Assembly: GCA_028284225.1 (NCBI GenBank) | Contig: JANQSD010000023.1 | Location: 98,050-162,049 of the forward strand | DNA length: 64,000 nucleotides | DNA from: Arenicellales bacterium | Lineage (GTDB): Bacteria; Pseudomonadota; Gammaproteobacteria; Arenicellales; JAHEKD01 | Reading direction: 5' to 3' | In this document: piece after piece, positions 43,066 through 52,300 of the stretch | How positions within the stretch are numbered: position 1 is the stretch's first letter | How the letters are laid out: every line of letters begins with the position of its first letter | Notes under the pieces: model-generated | Told to the model about the DNA's origin: nothing | Database searches by the model: none | The model's input: only the letters and a program-made list of their open reading frames with translations | Translations under genes and position numbers: made by a program

Positions 43066-43986
43066 CTAATAGGTCTGTTCGACAGAATTTGATAACAGAA
43101 GTTCTCTTAGCTGCATCAGCTTATTTATCAGTTTCTCACGCAAGGTTTTGGCGCGCTCACTAAACTGCCTTTGGAGCTCTACATATTCAGCTTTACCTGG
43201 GGAAGTTTCAACAGCTATTGCCGGGTTAGTCGTATAAGCGGATAAATCGTAAGGGCTCGCTCGCATGTCGATTTCGCGAATTTCTATGGCAAGCAGGAAT
43301 GTTGCGGTGATTAATTCACTACCAACCCAAGGGTGGAATTTGTAAGCCCATCGATATAAATCCATATTGGCATGCAAACAGCCGGGTTGCTCATTATTGG
43401 GCATATCATTTCGATTTAACTCTATTTTGTTAAGGTTTACAGCTGTGGTTGAATAAAAGCGATAGGCGTCATAATGCGTACATTGTATCGGGGTTTGTTC
43501 TACTACTTTGCGGGTTTGCTGGTGAGTTAGACGTAACGGCAAGTGTTTATGCCGTATATCAGACTGCTCATAAATCATGCACCACTCATGTAAGCCAAAA
43601 CAATTGAATTGTGGTTTTCGGGCTAATGTTTTTTCCAGCAGATTTATCGTCCATTCCAAACCAGGCATGCGATCGGGCGGGAACGATAATGGATCAACAT
43701 ATACACCCTGGTTATTTTTACTAAATCCCTTTTGGGTTAAAAATTGATCTGCCTCATCCCCAAGTAAATAACAATTTATCCCTGGGGTCCATTGAAGCAA
43801 CTTGGCTGGTTTGAAATGATAATACTGAAACAAAAAATCAATAATCGGATGTTTTTCGCCATTAATAGCGCGTTGTCTATGCGCAGTTACAATGTGCTCA
43901 AGCTTGTCGTGGTTGACTTGATTTAATTCCTGCCATTCGGGCTCGGATAGGTTGCATAATGTTTTGGTTTGTATTGTTGTGTCCAA
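43066..43986 (-). CDS. Conserved hypothetical protein (related proteins are sometimes labelled 3-methyladenine DNA glycosylase)
   Basis: 306 aa, soluble, no signal peptide. Conserved-looking stretches are GEKHPIIDFLFQYYHFKPAK near residue 43, GLHEWCMIYEQ near 147, and CLHANMDLYRWAYKFHPW near 203. I recall homologues being called 3-methyladenine DNA glycosylase, but I see no HhH-GPD or AAG catalytic motif, so that name is not supported. It is divergent from the peroxiredoxin gene and lies upstream of the HNH gene on the same strand. Confidence 0.6.
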   Translation of the reverse strand: MDTTIQTKTLCNLSEPEWQELNQVNHDKLEHIVTAHRQRAINGEKHPIIDFLFQYYHFKPAKLLQWTPGINCYLLGDEADQFLTQKGFSKNNQGVYVDPLSFPPDRMPGLEWTINLLEKTLARKPQFNCFGLHEWCMIYEQSDIRHKHLPLRLTHQQTRKVVEQTPIQCTHYDAYRFYSTTAVNLNKIELNRNDMPNNEQPGCLHANMDLYRWAYKFHPWVGSELITATFLLAIEIREIDMRASPYDLSAYTTNPAIAVETSPGKAEYVELQRQFSERAKTLREKLINKLMQLRELLLSNSVEQTY

Positions 43987-44056
43987 GAATAAAAATTAAC
44001 TGAATTTGTGATCGATTTTAATCATAATACCATTTGTTATTGTACAGGAGACTTAG

Positions 44057-44605
44057 ATGCAAACTTCAAACAGGGTTTTTCCAAGGCAAAATTTTCCAGA
44101 TGTATCTGTTAAGCTGATTAATGGACAGAGATGGAGTTTAAGCCAGCAAACTAATCAAAATTTCTCTATGCTGGTGTTTTATAGGGGATTACATTGTCCT
44201 ATCTGTGCCAAGTATTTGGCTGATCTTGATCGAAGGGTGGAAAAATTCAGGCAGTTGGGAGTTGGCGTGGTTGCGATTAGTAGTGATACACAGCAGCGGG
44301 CAATGCAGACTCAAAAAGACTGGAAATTAGAGAATCTGGATCTTGGCTATGGTTTTGAACTGCAAACTGCAAGGGAAATTGGTTTATACATTTCAGCAGG
44401 GCATGGTAAAACTTCGATTGGAATTGAAGAACCTGATAAATTTATCGAGCCTGCCTTGTTTGTCGTGAGACCAGATCAAACACTTTATTTTAGTAGTGTT
44501 CAAACCATGCCTTTCGCTCGTCCGAACTTTGCTGAAGTGGCATCGGCTCTGGAGTTTGTAATTACCAATGACTATCCGGCCAGAGGTGAAGTTGTAGATA
44601 TATAA
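44057..44605 (+). CDS. Peroxiredoxin-like (AhpC/TSA) protein
   Basis: 182 aa thioredoxin-fold protein. The active-site region is YRGLHCPICAKYL near residues 42-54, so a CxxC where typical Prx have a single peroxidatic Cys. It resembles AhpC/TSA-type putative peroxidases or thiol:disulfide proteins. It is 70 bp from the divergent hypothetical gene and 3 bp before the SpmAB-like gene. An ACAGGAGA stretch lies just upstream of the ATG. Confidence 0.8.
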   Translation: MQTSNRVFPRQNFPDVSVKLINGQRWSLSQQTNQNFSMLVFYRGLHCPICAKYLADLDRRVEKFRQLGVGVVAISSDTQQRAMQTQKDWKLENLDLGYGFELQTAREIGLYISAGHGKTSIGIEEPDKFIEPALFVVRPDQTLYFSSVQTMPFARPNFAEVASALEFVITNDYPARGEVVDI

Positions 44606-44608
44606 CTC

Positions 44609-45910
44609 ATGAATATTGTCTTTTGTGCCATCGTTTTTATCGCTTTTTTAACTACGGCTTATCATCAAGTTAATTGGGTGCCTGCGGGTGCTGATGATAT
44701 TGCACCGATGCAGGTATTAACCATTGGTATGATTGATTCAGCTAAGTCATCGGTGACCCTGGCACTGGGTTTGATCGGGGTTATGGCACTGTTCTTGGGC
44801 CTGATGAAAATTGCTGAAGCAGGTGGATTATTAAAAATCATCGCCAGGTTAGTTAGGCCGTTAATGACCCGATTGTTCCCGGATGTCCCTGCGGAGCATC
44901 CTGCTATGGGTGCGATGATTATGAACATTTCTGCTAATGTACTGGGTCTGGGTAATGCGGCGACACCGTTTGGGATTCGGGCCATGCAAGAGCTGGATAA
45001 ACTGAACCAGCAAAAGGGTACGGCCACGAATGCGATGTGTTTATTTCTGGCGATTAATACCTCCAGCGTAACGTTACTGCCCACAGGCGTCATAGCCCTT
45101 CGAGCTTCAGCGGGTTCGGCTGATGCAGCTGGGATTATGCCGACTACTTTATTTGCGACCTTATGTTCTACCATTGTTGCGATTGCTGCCGCCAAGCTGT
45201 ACCAGCGCTTTACGGAGGTTTCACCGCCTGCTTATGAAAATCAGGGCCATCAGCCGGACACTCAAGCGGATGATGAACTTGATTTGAATGAGGCCGGCCA
45301 CAGTTATCCTGCTTGGGTAAGCTTGATCGCCTTACTTGTAGTCATTTCATTGATCCCCTTGACCTTGCTTTATGGTTCACAGATCAGCGCCTGGGTGGTG
45401 CCGACACTAATGGTAGGGTTTTTGCTGTTCGGTGTGGTTAAAAAAGTACCTGTGTATGAAACTTTTGTCGAAGGTGCGAAAGAAGGGTTTGAAGTGGCGG
45501 TGCGTATTATTCCATATCTGGTCGCTATTCTGGTTGCCGTAGGGATGTTGCGAAACAGCGGAGCGTTGACCGCAATTACAGGGGTGATCGGTTCGGTTAC
45601 AGCCAGTTTTGGTTTACCGGGAGAAGCTGTACCCATGGCATTATTACGGCCGTTATCCGGGTCAGGTGCTTATGGCGTGATGGCTTCAATTATAGAAGAT
45701 CCGGCAATTGGCCCGGACAGTTATACCGGTTATCTTGTTTCTACATTGCAAGGTTCAACCGAAACAACCTTTTATGTGTTGGCGGTATATTTTGGTGCCG
45801 TTCAAGTCCAGCGAGTCAGGCATGCACTGGCAGCAGGTTTGACTGCCGATTTAGCCGGAATTATTGCGGCAGTGATTGCCTGTAGTATTCTTTTTGCTAA
45901 TTTAGTGTGA
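44609..45910 (+). CDS. Nucleoside-recognition (Gate) domain membrane protein, SpmA-SpmB fusion type
   Basis: 433 aa with about ten membrane segments. The first half resembles SpmA (MGAMIMNISANVLGLGNAATPFGIRAM) and the second resembles SpmB (RPLSGSGAYGVMASIIEDPAIGPDS). In firmicutes SpmA/B act in spore core dehydration; in gram-negative bacteria the fused form is of unknown transport function. Start overlaps nothing, but its stop overlaps the PLD-like gene by 4 nt. Confidence 0.82.
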   Translation: MNIVFCAIVFIAFLTTAYHQVNWVPAGADDIAPMQVLTIGMIDSAKSSVTLALGLIGVMALFLGLMKIAEAGGLLKIIARLVRPLMTRLFPDVPAEHPAMGAMIMNISANVLGLGNAATPFGIRAMQELDKLNQQKGTATNAMCLFLAINTSSVTLLPTGVIALRASAGSADAAGIMPTTLFATLCSTIVAIAAAKLYQRFTEVSPPAYENQGHQPDTQADDELDLNEAGHSYPAWVSLIALLVVISLIPLTLLYGSQISAWVVPTLMVGFLLFGVVKKVPVYETFVEGAKEGFEVAVRIIPYLVAILVAVGMLRNSGALTAITGVIGSVTASFGLPGEAVPMALLRPLSGSGAYGVMASIIEDPAIGPDSYTGYLVSTLQGSTETTFYVLAVYFGAVQVQRVRHALAAGLTADLAGIIAAVIACSILFANLV

Positions 45911-46431
45911 TGCACCAATTATTACTAAATAGAGAGATTTACGAAGAGTTTGTCAGCCAGTACGTTCAGAGTGCTCAAAAATATGTTTGGATAATTACTG
46001 CAGATATTAAAGATATGTTTATACAAAGCGGTTCTAGTTTCATTCCCTTTATCGAATTGCTGGCTGATTTAGTAGATCAAGGCGTGGCAGTCCGATTAAT
46101 TCATGCCAAAGAACCCGGGCCGCGTTTCCGCCAGGAGTTTGATCGATTTCCACAGCTATTAGATAGTGAGTTGTTTGAACGCATTTTATGTCCACGTGTG
46201 CATACTAAGAGCATTATTATTGATGGTCGCATAGCATTTGTAGGCTCGGCTAATTTAACCGGTGCGGGACTGGGGGCCAAACATAAAGACAAACGTAATT
46301 TTGAGGCAGGTTTTGTCTTTGATGATGACGAGCAGATTCAAACATTGATGAATTGGGCCGACCGGCTTTATTTAGGAGAGTTTTGTTTGGATTGTCGTCG
46401 GCGTGACGTTTGTCCTGACCCAATTCAATAA
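45907..46431 (+). CDS. Phospholipase D-like protein (single HKD motif)
   Basis: 174 aa. One HKD motif, VHTKSIIIDGRIAFVGSANLTGAG, at about 98-121 in shortened view (H-x-K-x4-D-x6-G-S-x-N). Proteins with a single HKD usually act as dimers, as in the Nuc-type nucleases, or as phospholipid enzymes. A cysteine-rich end (FCLDCRRRDVCPD) follows. It begins with ATGA overlap of the preceding gene and ends 5 bp before the MATE gene, suggesting a shared transcript. Confidence 0.78.
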   Translation: MMHQLLLNREIYEEFVSQYVQSAQKYVWIITADIKDMFIQSGSSFIPFIELLADLVDQGVAVRLIHAKEPGPRFRQEFDRFPQLLDSELFERILCPRVHTKSIIIDGRIAFVGSANLTGAGLGAKHKDKRNFEAGFVFDDDEQIQTLMNWADRLYLGEFCLDCRRRDVCPDPIQ

Positions 46432-46436
46432 GCTCT

Positions 46437-47801
46437 ATGGCAGCAACTGGCATCATTAAAAACGAAATCAGGTCGACTGTTTTTCTGGCCGGTCCGATTA
46501 TCGCTGCGTCATTGATACAAGTCGCGAATGGCTTTATTGACACGGTTATGCTTGGCCGCTTCCACCCGGAACATTTAGCAGCAGGTGCCCTGGGTGCATC
46601 ATTATGGATGTTTGCAATTCTGGCAGGGATGGGGTTTTCAATGGGCATGGCGCCTATCATTGCACAGCATAATGGAGCCCAGAGAATCCATTTGATTGCC
46701 AATGTGTTTCAGCAGGGGGTGTGGATATGTATATTTCTGGCTGTCATCACGTTTTTTGCTTTGCGTTCGATGGGTAACGCTTTAGTATTGATTGATACTG
46801 ATCCAGCAATAGTGCCGCTGGCGAAAAACTATTTGTTAATAGTGTCCTGGGGGGTGGCGTTGTCGCAAATTTATATGGCTGGACAGTACCTTAGTGATGG
46901 CATTGAACATACCCGCCCGATGATGATCATACAGTTGGCTTTGTTACCTATAAATACGTTAGGAAACTACTTGTTGATTTTTGGTAACTGGGGTTTTCCG
47001 GAACTGGGTGTAGAAGGAGCTGCGATTGCGACATCAGTTACGCTGGCACTGGGCCTGGTTTTAATGCTGATTAATCTCATCTATAACAAGCGCTACCATA
47101 AATTCACAATCTTTAGTCAATTTAGACTGCCCGACTTTGTTCAGATCAAGGAAATACTGGTGATTAGTGTGCCGATTGCAATTTCGATGATATTTGAGAG
47201 CAGCTTGTTTACATCAATATCATTACTAATGGGCAAGCTCGGTGTTTTGCCCTTGGCTGGCCACCAAATCGCCATTAATTACGCGTCTTTGATGTTTATG
47301 GTGCCGTTGGGTTTGTCTATTGCCGCAACGGTTAGAGTAGGCAATGCCGTTGGCAGAATGGATTATGCTGATGCGAGATTGCGAGGTTGGGTGGCGATAG
47401 GCCTGTCGACTGTTTTTATGCTCTGTTCAGCCATTATTCTGCTGCTTTTTAATCAACAAATTGCATCAGTTTATACCAACGATAGCAGTGTGGTGGGTGT
47501 GGCAGCCATGCTATTAACTTTGGCAGGCATTTTTCAGATATCTGACGGTATTCAGGTCAGTGCCATGGGAGCATTGCGCGGTTATAAAGATACTCAGGTG
47601 CCGATGTATATTTGCCTGTTGGGTTACTGGATTATTGGTTTTCCTAGTGCTTATTATCTAGGTTTCAATCTCGGATTTCATGCGTCCGGCCTCTGGTGGG
47701 GTTTAATCCTTGGATTAACAGTAACTGCAATCTTAATGGTAAGCCGTTTTAGTGTGATTTCAGGCAAATTTGCCAGACCACAACGCGTTGTGAGTTACTA
47801 G
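46437..47801 (+). CDS. MATE family multidrug/toxin efflux transporter
   Basis: 454 aa, about 12 membrane helices, Na+ or H+ antiporter of the MATE (NorM-like) fold. Typical pieces are VNGFIDTVMLGRF near residue 25, GMGFSMGMAPIIAQHNGA near 60, VPLGLSIAATVRVGNAVGR near 285 and SDGIQVSAMGALRGYKDT near 365. It extrudes cationic compounds. It is 5 bp after the PLD-like gene and 18 bp before relA; the start is ATG at 46437. Confidence 0.9.
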   Translation: MAATGIIKNEIRSTVFLAGPIIAASLIQVANGFIDTVMLGRFHPEHLAAGALGASLWMFAILAGMGFSMGMAPIIAQHNGAQRIHLIANVFQQGVWICIFLAVITFFALRSMGNALVLIDTDPAIVPLAKNYLLIVSWGVALSQIYMAGQYLSDGIEHTRPMMIIQLALLPINTLGNYLLIFGNWGFPELGVEGAAIATSVTLALGLVLMLINLIYNKRYHKFTIFSQFRLPDFVQIKEILVISVPIAISMIFESSLFTSISLLMGKLGVLPLAGHQIAINYASLMFMVPLGLSIAATVRVGNAVGRMDYADARLRGWVAIGLSTVFMLCSAIILLLFNQQIASVYTNDSSVVGVAAMLLTLAGIFQISDGIQVSAMGALRGYKDTQVPMYICLLGYWIIGFPSAYYLGFNLGFHASGLWWGLILGLTVTAILMVSRFSVISGKFARPQRVVSY

Positions 47802-47819
47802 GCCGTATAATGTAACACC

Positions 47820-49952
47820 ATGGATACATCAGTCGGACAACCTGATTTTAGCGATAATAGTTTAAGCCTGGATCAACTGATTGAGTTGCTTCCTCTGGTG
47901 CAAAAAGAGGCCGTGACAGCAGAGCAGCGTAGCCAATGCGAGCAACTCATTGTGGAACTTAACTCGCTGGGACTTGATGAAAACGCGGCTAAAGCGGCGG
48001 CTTTATACCTGCTCACTTCAACCGAACCGCTGCAAAACCAGTTGGTTGAGAAAAAATTAAATACAGAAATCGCAAAACTCTACCAGCGCATCATCGCCAT
48101 GAATGTGATTTCTAATTTTTCAGACTCAAATCAGTCTTCTAGGCAATTAACAGTCGAAAACTTAAGGCGAATGTTATTGGCCATGGTTGATGATGTGCGA
48201 GTGGTGTTGATTAAGTTATCTCACCAATTGATATTGCTCAGACATGCCAAGAATTCAGCAGACGAATTTCGCGCCGGCTTAGCCCAGCAGACCCTGGATA
48301 TCTTCGCGCCTCTGGCTAATCGCTTGGGCGTATGGCAATTGAAATGGGAATTAGAGGATTTTTCTTTACGTTATCTTAAACCCGATATTTATCAAGGCCT
48401 TGCTAGGCAATTAGCTGAACGTCGTACTGATCGGCAAAAATTTATAGAGGATTTCATCCAGGCGCTGGTGGCCGGATTGGCAGAACAAGGGGTTAATGCC
48501 AGGGTCTATGGACGACCTAAACACATTTATAGCATCTGGCGCAAGATGCAGCGTAAGAACCTGGATTTTGATCAGATTTATGACGTGCGGGCCGTCAGGA
48601 TTTTGGTTGACGACATTACTGATTGTTATACCGCACTTGGGGTGGTGCATACACGTTGGCCGAACATTGCCTCAGAATTTGATGACTATATTGCTGTGCC
48701 GAAAAAAAATGGTTATCGATCCATCCATACTGCTGTTGTGGGAGAGGGCGGCAAGGTGATTGAAGTGCAAATTCGAACCCATGAAATGCATGAAGAGAAT
48801 GAACTCGGCATTGCTGCCCACTGGCGCTATAAAGAAGGTATGTCTGATTTGGGCCTGGATAATAAAATTCTCTGGCTAAGGCAATTATTGGAGTGGAAAG
48901 AAGAAGTCACCAGCGCCAGCGAAATTATTGATGAAATCAAGACAGAAGTTGTTGATGAACGAGTATATGTTTTTACCCCGCGGGGTGAAGTCATTGATTT
49001 GCCACTTGGTGCAACACCCCTGGATTTTGCCTATGCAGTCCATACTGAAGTCGGGCATCGGTGCCGTGGAGCCAGAGTAAACGGCCGTATTGTTTCATTA
49101 AATCATAAACTAAAGACCGGACAACAAATCGAAGTATTGACCATTAAAAAAGGCGGTCCAAGCCGTGATTGGCTATCACAGGAAAACGGTTATGTAGTGA
49201 CTCATCGGGCACGTTCGCGCATACAGCGATGGTTCAAGGAAGAAGATCGCGATACCAATGTTGCCGAAGGCCGGCAAATACTTGAGCGTGAATTACATCG
49301 GTTGGGTGTCGCTGAAGTGAATTATGAAAAATTGGCGCAATCCAATAACTTTAGGCGTGTCGATGATTTATTGGCGGCGATAGGTTTTGGTGACATCAAG
49401 ATTTCTCAAGTTGTCTCAGTTTTCGCCGGCCCAAGGCAACAACAAAAGCGTAAAAAGATACCTAAACGTGGACGATCTGCGAAAAAAACAGGCAATAAAG
49501 ACACAATCCAGATCGAGGGAGTGGGTAATTTGATGACTCAAATGGCCAAATGTTGCAGCCCTGTTCCCGGAGATGAAATTATCGGTTTTATTACTATTGG
49601 TCGTGGTGTGACAATTCACAGGCAGGATTGCGGCAATATATTGCGGTTAAATGATGAAGCTCGGGATAGATTGATTCAGGTCGACTGGGGTAAGTCTAGT
49701 GAAAACCTGTATCGAGCAGATATTTTTATCAAAGCCTATGATCGATCTGGTTTGTTGAATGACATCACCGCAGTTTTTGTTAACGAGCATATTAATGTGA
49801 TCAGGGTGAATTCACAAAGCGATGCGGACAAACACCAGGCCGCTATCGAATTAACTATTGAGATTGAAGATGCTGATAAACTGAGTCAGGCACTGAATAA
49901 ACTATCTCAGATTAATAACGTGATTGAGGTGAAGCGAGTCAATCAAATTTAA
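47820..49952 (+). CDS. relA: GTP pyrophosphokinase RelA (ppGpp synthetase I)
   Basis: 710 aa RelA/SpoT family member. The N-terminal part lacks the HD-ED motif of active hydrolases, so it is a RelA-type synthetase. Synthetase motifs: RPKHIYSIWRKMQRK near 235, YDVRAVRILVDD, GYRSIHTAVVG near 298 and EVQIRTHEMHEENELGIAAHW. The TGS domain is about 388-455 and the C-terminal ACT domain about 635-710. It senses amino-acid starvation on ribosomes and makes (p)ppGpp. Confidence 0.93.
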   Translation: MDTSVGQPDFSDNSLSLDQLIELLPLVQKEAVTAEQRSQCEQLIVELNSLGLDENAAKAAALYLLTSTEPLQNQLVEKKLNTEIAKLYQRIIAMNVISNFSDSNQSSRQLTVENLRRMLLAMVDDVRVVLIKLSHQLILLRHAKNSADEFRAGLAQQTLDIFAPLANRLGVWQLKWELEDFSLRYLKPDIYQGLARQLAERRTDRQKFIEDFIQALVAGLAEQGVNARVYGRPKHIYSIWRKMQRKNLDFDQIYDVRAVRILVDDITDCYTALGVVHTRWPNIASEFDDYIAVPKKNGYRSIHTAVVGEGGKVIEVQIRTHEMHEENELGIAAHWRYKEGMSDLGLDNKILWLRQLLEWKEEVTSASEIIDEIKTEVVDERVYVFTPRGEVIDLPLGATPLDFAYAVHTEVGHRCRGARVNGRIVSLNHKLKTGQQIEVLTIKKGGPSRDWLSQENGYVVTHRARSRIQRWFKEEDRDTNVAEGRQILERELHRLGVAEVNYEKLAQSNNFRRVDDLLAAIGFGDIKISQVVSVFAGPRQQQKRKKIPKRGRSAKKTGNKDTIQIEGVGNLMTQMAKCCSPVPGDEIIGFITIGRGVTIHRQDCGNILRLNDEARDRLIQVDWGKSSENLYRADIFIKAYDRSGLLNDITAVFVNEHINVIRVNSQSDADKHQAAIELTIEIEDADKLSQALNKLSQINNVIEVKRVNQI

Positions 49953-50332
49953 CCCATGGGCAATTATTCAAAGCTAAAGCAAATCGGACTTGTGATGGAT
50001 TTATTCACTGGGAAGCCGGAGTACATCGTTAAACAAAGTTATTTCTAATGCACGTTTCATTTCCCGGTGAAAAAGATCAAAGCCAATCTGAGTTATCGCA
50101 CTTTGAATCATTGCCCGTCCCTATCAGGGGAGGCTAGGAGGGGTAAATTAATAAAATCGCTATGCTTAAACTCAGCTCCCTTTAATTTAGTCCGAAATAA
50201 ACAGTGGAGTGTGTCCTGTACGGTATTTACAAATAAGCCACACTGATTAGGGGCATAGTTGCAAACAATGTTTTTGTCTTTTATTAGGCGTTATAATGCA
50301 ACACTGATTTTTGATCTTCAAAGGACACATAC
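49953..50332. other. Intergenic region before mdh
   Basis: 380 bp between relA and mdh. A GC-rich patch at about 50106-50141 (CCCGTCCCTATCAGGGG and following AGGAGGGG) can form a short hairpin. Near the right end TATAAT (50292-50297) is a likely -10 box for mdh, with no clear -35. A 29-codon ORF at about 50048-50137 looks non-coding. No tRNA or riboswitch. Confidence 0.5.
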
Positions 50333-51310
50333 ATGAAAAAGCCGATTCGTGTGGCTGTTACAGGTGCAGCAGGCCAGATTAGTTATTCACTTTTGTTTCG
50401 TATCGCTGCCGGTGATATGTTAGGTAAAGATCAGCCGGTTATTCTGCAACTTTTGGAAATCCCGCCCGCAATGGATGCGCTTACCGGTGTAGTCATGGAG
50501 CTGGAAGACTGTGCATTTCCAACTTTAGACAGTATTGTTAAGACTGACGACCCGGAAGTAGGATTTGGCGATGCCGATTTTGCTTTACTTGTAGGAGCAC
50601 GTCCGCGTGGACCCGGTATGGAACGCAAAGACTTATTAGAAGCCAATGCGCAGATTTTTTCTGTTCAGGGCAAGGCACTGAATTCAAGCGCCAGCCGTGA
50701 TGTAAAGGTGCTGGTGGTGGGCAATCCGGCTAATACCAACGCATTGATTGCCCAGGCTAATGCACCCGATCTTGATCCAGGCCAATTTACGGCAATGACT
50801 AGGCTTGATCATAATCGTGCTATTAGTCAGTTAGCTGCAAAAACCGGAGCAGCCAGTACCGACATCACTCACATGACGATCTGGGGAAATCACTCGGCGA
50901 CTCAGTATCCTGATCTTCATCATGCTAAAGTTTCCGGACAGGCAGCACTTGATCAGGTAGATCAAGCCTGGTTTGCTGATGACTTTATTCCGACGGTACA
51001 ACAACGTGGGGCGGCTGTCATTAACGCACGTGGTGCATCCAGTGCGGCTTCGGCCGGTTCCGCAGCAATTGACCATATGCGCACCTGGGCGCTGGGCACC
51101 GATGAAGGTGACTGGGTCAGCATGGGTATTCCCAGTGATGGTAGCTACGACATTGAGCCAGGTATTATTTACTCTTATCCCGTCACTTGTAAGGACGGTA
51201 AATATGAAATTGTTCAGGGCCTGGATATCAATGATTTCAGTCGTGAACGAATGAATATCACTGAAAATGAGCTAAGAGAAGAGCGCGACGCCATTAGCCA
51301 TCTGCTCTAA
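50333..51310 (+). CDS. mdh: Malate dehydrogenase (MdhB/actinobacterial-neisserial type)
   Basis: 325 aa NAD-dependent TCA-cycle enzyme. N-terminal Rossmann motif [16 protein letters not shown] near residue 10, [18 protein letters not shown] near 88 with the substrate-loop arginines, and catalytic [15 protein letters not shown] near 184. The form resembles the 325-330 aa MDH related to cytosolic eukaryotic enzymes, not the 312-aa E. coli form. AAAGGA precedes the ATG; the transcript ends at the GC-rich hairpin at 51344-51367. Confidence 0.93.
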   Translation: MKKPIRVAVTGAAGQISYSLLFRIAAGDMLGKDQPVILQLLEIPPAMDALTGVVMELEDCAFPTLDSIVKTDDPEVGFGDADFALLVGARPRGPGMERKDLLEANAQIFSVQGKALNSSASRDVKVLVVGNPANTNALIAQANAPDLDPGQFTAMTRLDHNRAISQLAAKTGAASTDITHMTIWGNHSATQYPDLHHAKVSGQAALDQVDQAWFADDFIPTVQQRGAAVINARGASSAASAGSAAIDHMRTWALGTDEGDWVSMGIPSDGSYDIEPGIIYSYPVTCKDGKYEIVQGLDINDFSRERMNITENELREERDAISHLL

Positions 51311-51343
51311 TACCATTGACTGAGTTGTTATTTATTTAGCATT

Positions 51344-51367
51344 CCCCGGCCCTGTGCCGGGGTCTTT
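51344..51367 (+). terminator. Intrinsic terminator after mdh
   Basis: Perfect stem CCCCGGC / GCCGGGG (51344-51350 / 51356-51362) with 5-nt loop, followed by TCTTT. It ends mdh just before the glycosyltransferase start. Confidence 0.7.
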
Positions 51368-51382
51368 AATTGGAGTCCGTTC

Positions 51383-52213
51383 ATTAAAGTCTCAGTCATC
51401 ATTCCCGTATATAACCGCGAAAAACGACTATTGCGTGCACTTAAATCTGTTTATTCGCAAACACTTGCAGCCGCAGAAGTTATTGTTATTGATGACGGCT
51501 CTGATAATGACACCACCGCTTTAGTTGAGACTCAATACCCGCAAGTCAAATTGATACGACAGGCTCACAGCGGAGTCAGTGCTGCCAGGAATAACGGTGT
51601 TAATCATGCTAACGGTGATTGGATAGCATTTCTGGATTCAGACGATGAATGGCTGCCCAAAAAACTTGAGTGCCAAGTAAAGCAACTTAATCAATCGAAT
51701 CAGCTACTTTGTCACACCAACGAAATCTGGATGCGCAATGAAGTACGCGTTAATCCACACAACAAACACAGAAAGCATGGCGGTGATATTTTTAAATATT
51801 GTCTGCCGTTATGTGCAATATCGCCCTCGTCGGTAATAATCGAGAAAGAACTATTTCAACATCTCGGTGGTTTCGATGAGTCATTACCCGCTTGTGAGGA
51901 TTATGATTTATGGTTGCGAATCACTGCTCACCATCATGTCAGTTACATTGATGAGCCATTGTTGATTAAATATGGCGGACATGATGACCAGCTTTCTAGA
52001 AAATATTGGGGGATGGACAGGTTTCGAATTTATGCCATGGAAAAACTATATCAGCAAGGCCGGTTATCGAGCGAGCAAATACAACTTCTTTTAGCGGAGC
52101 TGGTTAAAAAGTGCACAATTTTTGCTAAAGGTGCCCACAAACGTGGGCAGACAGACGCTTATCAGACCTATTCGGAAAAAGCACTTAAATATCAATCGCT
52201 TCTTACTGGTTAG
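51383..52213 (+). CDS. Glycosyltransferase family 2 protein with an apparent AUU start
   Basis: GT-A fold glycosyltransferase of about 276 aa. The conserved opening KVSVIIPVYNREKRLLRA begins directly at 51386, and the acceptor/metal motif LDSDDEWLP is near residue 93; EDYDLWLRI is near 170. No ATG, GTG or TTG precedes the opening after the last upstream stop; an ATT at 51383 has GGAG (51372-51375) 7 nt before it, so I infer an AUU start. The first usual start, TTG at 51431, would delete the nucleotide-binding IPVYN strand. The sugar and acceptor are unknown. Confidence 0.8.
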   Translation: MKVSVIIPVYNREKRLLRALKSVYSQTLAAAEVIVIDDGSDNDTTALVETQYPQVKLIRQAHSGVSAARNNGVNHANGDWIAFLDSDDEWLPKKLECQVKQLNQSNQLLCHTNEIWMRNEVRVNPHNKHRKHGGDIFKYCLPLCAISPSSVIIEKELFQHLGGFDESLPACEDYDLWLRITAHHHVSYIDEPLLIKYGGHDDQLSRKYWGMDRFRIYAMEKLYQQGRLSSEQIQLLLAELVKKCTIFAKGAHKRGQTDAYQTYSEKALKYQSLLTG

Positions 52214-52231
52214 AACAAGTCGTATTTGCGA

Positions 52232-52260
52232 TTGACAATGATATAAAGAAATCTTAATAT
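52232..52260 (+). promoter_or_regulatory. Strong sigma70-type promoter of metK-ahcY
   Basis: Perfect TTGACA (52232-52237), 17-bp spacer, TAATAT (52255-52260). The start point would be near 52267, giving a 34-nt leader before the metK ATG at 52301, too short for a SAM or SAH riboswitch. Confidence 0.7.
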
Positions 52261-52300
52261 CCGCATCTCGTTGTATTTTCACCGTTTTCACGGAGCACAA

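Noticed and set aside
42344..43986. Defence island around the HNH gene
   Set aside because: No restriction, methylase, toxin-antitoxin or phage genes are adjacent; neighbours are housekeeping or stress genes.
50048..50137. 29-codon ORF before mdh
   Set aside because: Too short, no ribosome site, and no recognisable feature.
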